Origin: Helicobacter sp. 16-1353
GTDB lineage: Bacteria; Campylobacterota; Campylobacteria; Campylobacterales; Helicobacteraceae
NCBI RefSeq assembly: GCF_003288815.1
Contig: NZ_NHYM01000001.1
Location: forward strand, 62,001 to 126,000
DNA length: 64,000 nucleotides
Direction of reading: 5' to 3'
Shown: one piece after another, positions 9,910-17,460 of the stretch
Layout of the letters: each line of letters opens with the position of its first letter
Position numbering within the stretch: the first letter of the stretch is position 1
Position numbers and translations under genes: made by a program
Notes under the pieces: generated by a model
The model's input: only the letters and a program-made list of their open reading frames with translations
Told to the model about the DNA's origin: nothing
Database searches by the model: none

Positions 9910-11904
9910 TTATCTAACTAATTTTGCCTCTTTTAAAAATATTGATGGTGTGTAGTTTGTATTTTTAGCCCAATCTTTGTAAGCAAAAGTAAAATAAACA
10001 TTATGTCTAGCCCTTGTTGTAGCGACATAAAACAAGCGTCTTTCTTCCTCTAAACTACCTGTTTTAGACATCAATTTCGTATTTGGAAATCGCCCATCCA
10101 TCAAATCTATAATATATACATCATCAAATTCTAAACCTTTCGAAGCGTGAATGGTGAGCAAATTCACACCATCGCCACTACTAGATTCCGCACTATTTAA
10201 TGTAATAGAATTCAAAAATCGTCCCAAATCATTATAGGATTTTGATAGATTGTAGAGTATGGAGACTTTCTTATCAATATTATCTTTTTCTTCCCTTATT
10301 TTTATATCATTGATACTTTTATATTTATTTTTTACACGACTTATGCTTAAGCTATTTTTTATCTCAGCAAAAAAATCACTATTTATAATCTCTTTAAAAA
10401 GATTATCTAAATTATCTCGTTTAATCAAAAAAAGCTTATAAAATTTATTGATAAAAACTGCACTTTTGGAGGTTAATTTTGGGTGTGATAATAGCAAATG
10501 TGAAGCAAAATCACTGCTTAAATATCTATCAAATCTAGCTCTATCTTCTTGTATAAAAATATCATCAAAAAGCCCAAGTTGTGCATTTCTAAGCTTATTT
10601 TTATATGGTTTATTGCTATCTTTGGGATTTAATAGCCCATCTTTAATATTTCCATTCCCAAGAAATATCAAACAATCATAAATATCTTTTGCAATACTCT
10701 CGCCAATGCCACTCCCAATGGATAAAACATTTATAAAAGCCATCATATCTAGTTTATTAAAAAATAGATTAAGAATATCTATTAAAAGGCTAATTTCCTT
10801 GCTCTCAAAAAAACTTCTGCCACCTTTTTTTCTAACACTAATTCCTAGCTCCCTAAGACTAGCTTCCATATAATCGGAACTTATATTATTTCTAAATATT
10901 ATTGCCGTTTGTAAAAGCGATGTAGCAGAAGTAGAGATATGCCTTGCAATGTATTGATACTGCTCTTTTGTATCACTAAATGAAAAAACCTCCACCTTAG
11001 AATCTTCCCTCTTGCAAATAACTTCAAGTGATTTTGGATAGATTCTGGGATTATGTGCTATAACATTATTTGCGACTTCTAGAATCTTGCCACTTGAACG
11101 ATAATTTTTAGTAAGGCTAAAGATTCTAGCATCGCTAAATCTATCTTTAAAAGAAGCGATGATTCCAATATCCGAGCCATTAAAAGCATAAATACTTTGG
11201 TCGTAATCACCCACACAAAAAAGAGATTCTGCTTTGATGTTTAAGATAATGCTATTTTGTAGATGATTTGTATCTTGATATTCATCAACTAGAATCTCTT
11301 TTAAGCTAAGATTATTTTCTATTATTTTATCACGATACAAAATCAGTAAATCATCATAGGATACATAATTGTATTGTCTTTTTAAATCCATAAATTCATT
11401 AAAAATATCATCATAAATATCTGCATAAATGCTATGCTCTTCATTTCTTTGAGCGATAAAATCTACAAATTTTCCATCAAATGAATTTATATAAAGTGAA
11501 AATAAATCATATAAATAATCAGCCTTATATGGCGGAGTAGAAGCTATTTCATTAAAGATTCTATTATTATAAATACTTCTTAGTAAAATCTTTAATTCTC
11601 TTGGTTGTTTTAATAAAATCTTATAATGCTCTTTTAAATATCTATATGCGATAGCATGAAAAGTGCCTGCTTGAATATCTTTTAAAATATCTTTTGAAAA
11701 ATGAGATTCTAATCGTTTAATCATCTCACTAGAAGCTTTATTTGTAAAAGTTAGAAGCATAATTTTATCCGCACTAATGCCACTTTGTAGGAGATGAACT
11801 ATGCGACCAACTATTGTCGAGGTTTTGCCCGTCCCTGCTGATGCTATTATTAGATTATGTCCTAGTGGTGCACTAGCAGCATCAAGCTGCTCTTTATTTA
11901 ACAA
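9910..11904 (-). CDS. UvrD/Rep-family DNA helicase
   Basis: 664 residues, a superfamily 1A 3'-5' DNA helicase. Motifs in order: Q-motif LNKEQLDAA, Walker A SAGTGKTSTIVGR, Ia TFTNKASSEM, Walker B VDEYQDTN, III VGDYDQSIYAF, IV NYRSS, V TIHASKGLEFDDVYIID and VI ATTRARHNVYF. It could act in nucleotide-excision repair, mismatch-independent recombination control or replication restart; motifs do not separate UvrD, Rep and PcrA. It lies 5 bp downstream of fliW on the same strand and probably shares its transcript. Confidence 0.9.
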   Translation of the reverse strand: MLNKEQLDAASAPLGHNLIIASAGTGKTSTIVGRIVHLLQSGISADKIMLLTFTNKASSEMIKRLESHFSKDILKDIQAGTFHAIAYRYLKEHYKILLKQPRELKILLRSIYNNRIFNEIASTPPYKADYLYDLFSLYINSFDGKFVDFIAQRNEEHSIYADIYDDIFNEFMDLKRQYNYVSYDDLLILYRDKIIENNLSLKEILVDEYQDTNHLQNSIILNIKAESLFCVGDYDQSIYAFNGSDIGIIASFKDRFSDARIFSLTKNYRSSGKILEVANNVIAHNPRIYPKSLEVICKREDSKVEVFSFSDTKEQYQYIARHISTSATSLLQTAIIFRNNISSDYMEASLRELGISVRKKGGRSFFESKEISLLIDILNLFFNKLDMMAFINVLSIGSGIGESIAKDIYDCLIFLGNGNIKDGLLNPKDSNKPYKNKLRNAQLGLFDDIFIQEDRARFDRYLSSDFASHLLLSHPKLTSKSAVFINKFYKLFLIKRDNLDNLFKEIINSDFFAEIKNSLSISRVKNKYKSINDIKIREEKDNIDKKVSILYNLSKSYNDLGRFLNSITLNSAESSSGDGVNLLTIHASKGLEFDDVYIIDLMDGRFPNTKLMSKTGSLEEERRLFYVATTRARHNVYFTFAYKDWAKNTNYTPSIFLKEAKLVR

Positions 11905-11909
11905 AGCAG

Positions 11910-12287
11910 TTATTTTACAAATTCCTTTAAAGGTTGAAACTTCGCAAATTCAGGATAATCCAATGATGAAAAAACCACCTGTATAGCCTTTTTATTATAC
12001 ATATTAAAAATTAAAGGTGCTAGGAAATTCACCTTAGAATCTTCAAGTGGATTCTGCAAAACAACCATACAATAGACTTCTATACTAGAATCTTTTTGCA
12101 TATCTAATAAAATTTGTGCATACAATGGAATATCAAATGAGTATTTTCGTAAAACAAATGGATTCACTAATGTCCAAGAAAGTCCATTATTTGTAGTAAT
12201 ATTTACAAAAAAATCATCTATTTTTTTCAACTCAAGCACTTTTATATCTTCAAAGCCCAAAATAGGCGACACTATTTCAAAAATCAC
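11910..12287 (-). CDS. fliW: Flagellar assembly factor FliW
   Basis: 125 residues matching FliW: the start IFEIVSPILGFEDIKVLELKKID, then LVNPFVLRKYSFDIP, YCMVVLQNPLEDSKVNFLAPLIFN and QVVFSSLDYPEF. FliW binds flagellin and antagonises CsrA, coupling flagellin translation to assembly in the cytoplasm. In H. pylori a fliW paralogue lies next to valS, and here the two are divergent neighbours, which supports the call. The fliW-helicase pair is transcribed from the 143 bp spacer shared with valS. Confidence 0.88.
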   Translation of the reverse strand: MIFEIVSPILGFEDIKVLELKKIDDFFVNITTNNGLSWTLVNPFVLRKYSFDIPLYAQILLDMQKDSSIEVYCMVVLQNPLEDSKVNFLAPLIFNMYNKKAIQVVFSSLDYPEFAKFQPLKEFVK

Positions 12288-12400
12288 TTGCCATTCCTAA
12301 TAATTTAATTTGTTTTTGGATAGAATTATAAATCCAAATTAACACAAAAACATAAAGCAACAAGCAATTTTCGTGCCAAATATTAAAAATGGGATTAAGG

Positions 12401-12406
12401 TAAAAT
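12401..12406 (+). promoter_or_regulatory. Candidate -10 box for valS
   Basis: TAAAAT lies 25 nt upstream of the valS ATG, after an A/T-rich stretch in the fliW-valS divergent spacer. AAAGG at 12416-12420 is the likely ribosome-binding site. Confidence 0.45.
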
Positions 12407-12430
12407 TAAGATTCTAAAGGTTTTAAACAA

Positions 12431-15400
12431 ATGAATGATAAAGATTTGCAAAATGCACCACAAGGGAAAACTCCACAAAGCCACAATAATTATAATCCAA
12501 GTGAATTTGAGCCGAGATATTACGCGATATGGGAGGAGCGAGGCTATTTCAAGCTAGATTCTAATAAGGCGATACAAAATGGCAAGAATTTCTGCATTAT
12601 GATGCCTCCGCCAAATATCACCGGAGCCCTTCATATGGGACACGCGCTCACCTACACTTTGCAAGATATTATCACGCGATATAAGCGAATGGACGGCTTT
12701 CGTGTGCTTTGGCAGCCCGGAATCGACCACGCTGGGATTGCCACGCAAAATATCGTAGAAAAACAGCTCCTAGCAAAGGGTATAAAAAAAGAGGATATTG
12801 GCAGAGAGGCATTTTTAGATGCGGTATGGAAGTGGAAAGAGGAAAGCGGGGGAATGATACTCTCGCAGCTAAGGCGACTTGGGGCGTCGCCAAACTGGGA
12901 ACGACTTCGCTTCACTATGGATAAGGGGTTGCAAAATGCCGTCAAAAAGGCATTTGTAGAGTGGTATAACCGCGGACTGATTTTCCAAGATAATTATATG
13001 GTGAATTGGTGCACCCACGATGGAGCTTTAAGCGACATTGAGGTCGAGTATGAGGAAAACGCTGGGAAATTGTATTATATTAGATATTTTCTCGCAGATT
13101 CTATTGATTCCACTTCGCGGACGAACGAAGTCCGTCCTTGCGACGAAGGGCGTTGCCCTTTCGAAACCCCTGAAGCTTCGGAGACTTCGCTCCGAGAAGG
13201 CGAAGCTAAAAGCTTCGCTGTTAGTGGTGGCTCTTTAGTAGATTCACCACGAGATTCCAAGAATCTAGATTCCGCGGATTCCGCCCAATTTACACAAGAT
13301 TCCGCGAATCTAGATTCCACAGATTCCCCACGAGATTCCACAAACCCCAAAGACTACATCATCGTCGCCACAACGCGCCCGGAGACTTATTTTGGCGATA
13401 CTGCCGTTATGGTTAATCCAGAAGATTCTCGCTTTAAGCACCTAGTGGGGCGAAAAGTGCGTTTGCCATTGGTGAATAAGGAGATTAGCATTATTGCGGA
13501 TTCCTATGTGGATATGGAGTTTGGCACGGGCTGCGTGAAGGTAACTCCAGCACATGATATTAACGACTATGAGGTCGGCAAACGCCATAATTTGGACTTT
13601 ATCACCATATTTGATAAAAATGGGATTTTGAATGATTATTGCGGAGAGTTCGCTGGATTGGAGCGATTGGAGGCGAGGGACAAAATCGTAGAGGCACTCC
13701 AAAACGCCGGCTACATCGAAAAAATAGAAGATTATAACAACAAAATTGGCAAGTGCTATCGTTGTGGAAATGTGGTGGAGCCATATATCTCCACGCAGTG
13801 GTTCGTGGATAAGAAAATCGCCCAAGAAGCGATAGAAAAGGTAAATAACGGCGAAGCGAAGTTTTTCCCAACGCAATGGCTAAATAACTATAATGCGTGG
13901 ATGAGGGAGCTTCGCCACTGGTGCATTAGCCGTCAGCTTTGGTGGGGGCATAGAATCCCAGTGTTTTACTGCGATAAATGTGGCGTGAAAGTGGCAAGTG
14001 AGAGCGCGGAGGTCGTTTGCAAATGTGGGGCGAAAATGAGGCAGGATAGCGATGTCTTGGATACTTGGTTTAGCTCGGGGCTGTGGGCGTTTAGCACGCT
14101 TGGCTGGGGAAATGTGCCGGAGAATCTTTCTCAAAATGTGGGCGAAAATCCGGCTGGGAATCTTCTTGGGAATCCGCGTGAAACTTTAAGCGAAAATTCA
14201 GCACAGAATCCAGCACAGAATCCGCACGAAATTAAAGCCCAGAGTGCCGAGATTGAAGCCATAAAATCGCTCTATAATCCAAATGATTTGAATGACTTTT
14301 ACCCGAATTCGTTGCTTATTACTAGCTTTGATATTTTGTTTTTTTGGGTGGCTAGAATGCTTTTTAGCGGGGAAAGTATGCTTGGAAAGCTCCCATTTAG
14401 GGATATATATCTACACGCCCTAGTTTGCGATGAAAATGGTAATAAGATGAGCAAATCGCGTGGCAATGTGATAAATCCGCTTGAGTTGATTGAGTCCCAC
14501 AGCAGCGATGTTTTGCGATTTACCCTTGCTTATCACTGCATTCAAGGGCGAGACATTAGGATAAGCCAAAAGAGCCTAAATATCGGCAATGCGCTATTTC
14601 TAAAGGTGCTAAATGCACTAAATTTCTTATTAATGTATAAGGAGCAGCAAAAAGGCGAGTTTGTCCCGCTGGAGGGCATTAAATCGCCACTTGGGATTTA
14701 TATGAAAACTTGCTTTGAAAAAAGCGTGAGAGATATGCGAAATGCCCTAGATTCCTATCGATTTAACGATGCTGCGGGGGTTATCTATAAATTTTTATTT
14801 AATGATTTTTGCGACTGGGGGATTGAGCTAATCAAGGCGGAGAAACACGCTGTATTCGAGCTTGGGAGTATTTTTAGGGAATCTATGAAGTTACTCCACC
14901 CATTTATGCCTTTTGTTAGCGAGTTTGCCTATCAGGCGATAAATGGGACTATTTTGGAAGATTCTAGCTCGATTATGATTGAGAAATTTCCACAATGTAG
15001 GGAAAATGCAGAATCCGGTAAAATCGCAGAATCTGCGGAATCCGCTAAAGTTCCGGAATCTAGCCAAGCCCCGTATGTTGCGGAATTTGAGATAGTAAAA
15101 GACATCGTTACTTCCATAAGGAGGGCGAAAATCGCCATTGACTTTGCAAATAAAACTATTCCACTTAGCTACATCAAGCTTAATAAAACTGCGGATTTAG
15201 CCTTGCTTAGGGCGTTTATCCCCAAACTTGCAAAATGCGAAAAAATCGAGTTCGTAGAAGAGAAGCCAAAAAATTCGATTTTTGATATTTGTGATAGTGC
15301 CGAGATTTATATCCCAACGGAGGCGATTGACTTGGATTCCTTGCTACAAAAATTAGCAAAGAAAAAGGAGAAAATCTTGGGCGAAAAAGCGAAGCTAGAA

Positions 15401-15532
15401 TCTATGCTAAAAAATGAGAAATTCCTAGCAAATGCCCCAAAAAGCTTGATTTTGGATAATCAAAATGCGCTTGCAGGCGTAAATGAGAGGCTTGAGAAAA
15501 TCGAGGGCGAGATAAAAGCGCTAGAAATCTAG
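12431..15532 (+). CDS. valS: Valyl-tRNA synthetase with three low-complexity insertions
   Basis: ValS charges tRNA-Val. HIGH appears as HMGH in NITGALHMGHALTYTL and KMSKS is intact in GNKMSKSRGNVINPLE. The CP1 editing domain has VATTRPETYFGDTAVMV. The C-terminal coiled coil is present (KLAKKKEKILGEKAKLESML). At 1033 residues it is about 150 longer than usual because of three insertions: about residues 220-310, directly before the TTRPET editing motif; about 565-610, before FYPNSLLITSFDILFFW; and about 858-880, before the anticodon-binding tail. The insertions are rich in Asp-Ser, Asn-Pro or Glu-Ser and lie in surface-loop positions, so the enzyme should still work. Confidence 0.96.
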   Translation: MNDKDLQNAPQGKTPQSHNNYNPSEFEPRYYAIWEERGYFKLDSNKAIQNGKNFCIMMPPPNITGALHMGHALTYTLQDIITRYKRMDGFRVLWQPGIDHAGIATQNIVEKQLLAKGIKKEDIGREAFLDAVWKWKEESGGMILSQLRRLGASPNWERLRFTMDKGLQNAVKKAFVEWYNRGLIFQDNYMVNWCTHDGALSDIEVEYEENAGKLYYIRYFLADSIDSTSRTNEVRPCDEGRCPFETPEASETSLREGEAKSFAVSGGSLVDSPRDSKNLDSADSAQFTQDSANLDSTDSPRDSTNPKDYIIVATTRPETYFGDTAVMVNPEDSRFKHLVGRKVRLPLVNKEISIIADSYVDMEFGTGCVKVTPAHDINDYEVGKRHNLDFITIFDKNGILNDYCGEFAGLERLEARDKIVEALQNAGYIEKIEDYNNKIGKCYRCGNVVEPYISTQWFVDKKIAQEAIEKVNNGEAKFFPTQWLNNYNAWMRELRHWCISRQLWWGHRIPVFYCDKCGVKVASESAEVVCKCGAKMRQDSDVLDTWFSSGLWAFSTLGWGNVPENLSQNVGENPAGNLLGNPRETLSENSAQNPAQNPHEIKAQSAEIEAIKSLYNPNDLNDFYPNSLLITSFDILFFWVARMLFSGESMLGKLPFRDIYLHALVCDENGNKMSKSRGNVINPLELIESHSSDVLRFTLAYHCIQGRDIRISQKSLNIGNALFLKVLNALNFLLMYKEQQKGEFVPLEGIKSPLGIYMKTCFEKSVRDMRNALDSYRFNDAAGVIYKFLFNDFCDWGIELIKAEKHAVFELGSIFRESMKLLHPFMPFVSEFAYQAINGTILEDSSSIMIEKFPQCRENAESGKIAESAESAKVPESSQAPYVAEFEIVKDIVTSIRRAKIAIDFANKTIPLSYIKLNKTADLALLRAFIPKLAKCEKIEFVEEKPKNSIFDICDSAEIYIPTEAIDLDSLLQKLAKKKEKILGEKAKLESMLKNEKFLANAPKSLILDNQNALAGVNERLEKIEGEIKALEI
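13098..13345 (+). repeat. GATTC array with GC-rich palindromic block inside valS (insertion 1)
   Basis: About 12 GATTC/GAATC motifs by eye, read mostly as Asp-Ser. They flank a GC-rich block at 13112-13217 holding several short perfect hairpins: AAGGGC-GTT-GCCCTT, CGGAG-ACTTCG-CTCCG and CGAAGCT-AAA-AGCTTCG, plus CGGAC/GTCCG. The whole insertion keeps frame. Confidence 0.75.
14122..14225 (+). repeat. GAATC array inside valS (insertion 2)
   Basis: Five GAATC motifs in about 100 nt. They are read in the frame G-AAT-C, giving Asn-Leu and Asn-Pro, unlike the Asp-Ser/Glu-Ser reading elsewhere. Confidence 0.65.
15012..15065 (+). repeat. GAATC array inside valS (insertion 3)
   Basis: Four GAATC motifs read as Glu-Ser (AESGKIAESAESAKVPESS) between the catalytic body and the C-terminal region. 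Confidence 0.65.
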
Positions 15533-15553
15533 GTAATTTAAAAAGGGGATTTG

Positions 15554-16285
15554 GTGAAAAAAATATTATTGGTAGTTTTTTTTGGGCTTATTTTTTTGGG
15601 CTGTGGGGGAGAAAAAGAAAAAATATCTTATGCGACAATTGAAAAAAATCTTTTTAATGAGAATCTTGAGGGTGTTTTAAACCCGCTAGAATCGCAGATT
15701 GCTAAAAATCTAATCGTAGATTCTACTAAGAATAATTATAAATTAATTACAAGTGTGGAGTTGGAAAAAGTGCTTTATGGCGGGGGCTTTGGCGAATCTA
15801 AAACTCTAGGCGACTCGCAAGATTCTAAAAATGCTATAGATTCCGCGAATTCCGGCGAATCTAAAAAGGTGGCAGAATCTAAATCGCCCGGGGATTCTAA
15901 GGATTCCGCCAAATCTAGCGGAGATTCCGCGGATTCCACAAGTGCCACAGATTCTAGCAATTTGCAGATTATTACCACCATTCCGCGTGGAATCTATATT
16001 TTAGGATTTATTAAAGGGGCGAAAAACTTCGAGTTTAACGCTGATTTTAGCGGAGTTTGGGAGAGCGATACGAAAAACGAACAAGCAAAGTTTTTTGAAT
16101 TTTTGGGCGATAAAAATAACAAAATAATATTCTATGACAATGGCGAGAATAGTGCTAAGACTGGGGCTTTGTGGGCTAAGAAGCTGGGCTATAAAAATGT
16201 ATATTTACTTGCTGGGAATTTCCAAAGTTGGAGGGAAAATAATTTTGAAATTAGCTTTGATATGCCGGAATGTTGCCAAATGTAG
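15554..16285 (+). CDS. Rhodanese-like lipoprotein with degenerate active site
   Basis: 243 residues. The N-terminus is a lipoprotein signal (VKKILLVVFFGLIFLGCGG, lipobox FLGC). Residues about 170-240 look like a rhodanese fold: IIFYDNGENSAKTGALWAKKLG, then YKNVYLLAGNFQSWREN. The position of the catalytic Cys (normally C-x-x-G at the end of that strand) is Asp in FYDNGEN, so sulfurtransferase activity is unlikely. Residues about 78-138 are a GATTC-derived Ser/Asp-rich insertion. GTG 15554 is preferred over TTG 15551 because AAGGGGA then has proper spacing. It follows valS by 21 bp. Confidence 0.75.
   Translation: MKKILLVVFFGLIFLGCGGEKEKISYATIEKNLFNENLEGVLNPLESQIAKNLIVDSTKNNYKLITSVELEKVLYGGGFGESKTLGDSQDSKNAIDSANSGESKKVAESKSPGDSKDSAKSSGDSADSTSATDSSNLQIITTIPRGIYILGFIKGAKNFEFNADFSGVWESDTKNEQAKFFEFLGDKNNKIIFYDNGENSAKTGALWAKKLGYKNVYLLAGNFQSWRENNFEISFDMPECCQM
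15795..15960 (+). repeat. GATTC/GAATC array inside the rhodanese-like gene
   Basis: GAATCT and GATTCY units in tandem, read as ESK and DSK/DSA, between the lipoprotein N-terminus and the rhodanese domain. Confidence 0.7.
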
Positions 16286-16336
16286 GGCGTTTCAAGCGAT
16301 TTAAAGAATCTAAAAATAGGGAAAATGGGGGAGAGA

Positions 16337-17458
16337 ATGAAAAAGCTAGATTTGAGCCTTAGTATCATCGTGCCGTGCTTTAATGAGGAGGCAAATGTCA
16401 ATTTGTTTTACACCACACTTCTAAAAGTGCTAGGCGAATCTCCCAAAGATTCGGCAGATTCCGCTAAATCTAGCAGTTTAAAAAGCCAAGATTCTACAGA
16501 TTCCAAAAGAGCGGATTCCGCAGATTCTATAAGCCAAGATTCCATAGAATCCGCCCTTTTAGCAAAAATCGCAACAGATTCTCAAAAAGCCAAAAAGCCC
16601 AAACGCCCCAAATTAAATCTCCTAAAAAACTACGAAATTATCTTTGTAGACGACGGCAGCACGGACAAAACGATAGATAAAATTAGGGCTTTGCAGAAAA
16701 AGGATAAAAATATCCGCCTAATTAAATTTAGCCGTAATTTTGGCAAGGAAGCCGCAATGCTTGCTGGATTGAAAGCGGCAAAAAATACGCTTAGTTTTAT
16801 TATGGATTGCGACTTGCAAGACCCGCCGGAGCTACTTTGCACGATGATTGAAAAGTATATAAATAGCAATGGAGCCTTAAAAATAATCACAGCAAAGAGG
16901 AAGGATAGAAGTGGGGATTCTAAGCTTAGGGCGGTTTTTACAGAGATGTTTTACAAGGTGAATAATCTAATTTCGCCAATTAAGTTGCAATCAGGCGTGA
17001 GGGACTTTCGGCTGCTCCATAGGGACGCTCTCCAATCGATTTTATCGATGAATGAATATCATCGCTTTTCAAAGGCTATTTTTGAGTTTGTGGGCTTTCC
17101 AAAAGAGGTCGTTGAGTATGATTATATCGAGCGGAATGAGGGCGAATCCAAGTGGAATTTTTGGAAGCTTTTTGTTTATGCTATTGGTGGCATTGTGAGC
17201 TTTTCGACGGTGCCGCTTAAGATTATCACTTATGTTGGGATTGTGATATTTGCTCTAAGCTCGTTGTATGGGGCTTGGACGATAATAAATACGCTTATTT
17301 TTGGTAATCCTGTGAAAGGGTATCCAAGTATCGTTACGCTCATTGCCTTTTTTGGGGGTTTGCAGATAATTTTGCTAGGCGTAATTGGCGAGTATATCGC
17401 TAGAATCTACGAGCAGAGCAAGGGGCGACCGCATTATTTTATCGAGTATGAGGATTGA
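16337..17458 (+). CDS. GtrB-like membrane glycosyltransferase (GT2) with Asp-Ser insertion
   Basis: 373 residues of the DPM1/GtrB type, which transfers a sugar from a nucleotide donor to polyprenyl phosphate. The GT2 domain shows SIIVPCFNEEANV, YEIIFVDDGSTDKTID, KFSRNFGKEAAMLAGL and FIMDCDLQDPPELL; two C-terminal membrane segments lie around 285-350 (ALSSLYGAWTIINTLIF and GLQIILLGVIGEYIARIYEQ). An insertion of about 60 residues rich in DS follows the first helix at about 34-95. ATG 16337 is chosen over 16325 because a GGGGGAG ribosome-binding site lies before it. The following GtrII-like gene starts 2 bp after its stop and is the probable partner. Confidence 0.88.
   Translation: MKKLDLSLSIIVPCFNEEANVNLFYTTLLKVLGESPKDSADSAKSSSLKSQDSTDSKRADSADSISQDSIESALLAKIATDSQKAKKPKRPKLNLLKNYEIIFVDDGSTDKTIDKIRALQKKDKNIRLIKFSRNFGKEAAMLAGLKAAKNTLSFIMDCDLQDPPELLCTMIEKYINSNGALKIITAKRKDRSGDSKLRAVFTEMFYKVNNLISPIKLQSGVRDFRLLHRDALQSILSMNEYHRFSKAIFEFVGFPKEVVEYDYIERNEGESKWNFWKLFVYAIGGIVSFSTVPLKIITYVGIVIFALSSLYGAWTIINTLIFGNPVKGYPSIVTLIAFFGGLQIILLGVIGEYIARIYEQSKGRPHYFIEYED
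16435..16575 (+). repeat. GATTC/GAATC array inside the GtrB-like gene
   Basis: Tandem GAATCY and GATTCY units read as ES, DSADS and DSIES, splitting the N-terminal beta-alpha unit of the GT2 domain. Confidence 0.7.
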
Positions 17459-17460
17459 CA

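Noticed and set aside
13075-13350. 91-residue minus-strand ORF inside valS insertion 1 (Ser/Glu-rich)
   Set aside because: It is the complement of the GATTC array and palindromic block; no start signals, and the + strand frame is continuous with ValS.
13650-13900. Possible frameshift in valS, because the protein is far over normal length
   Set aside because: All catalytic, editing and C-terminal motifs are in one frame; the extra length is fully accounted for by three insertions.
12652-14134. Several 60-140 residue minus-strand ORFs across valS
   Set aside because: They are opposite conserved ValS motifs and have no recognisable domains or ribosome-binding sites; treated as shadows.
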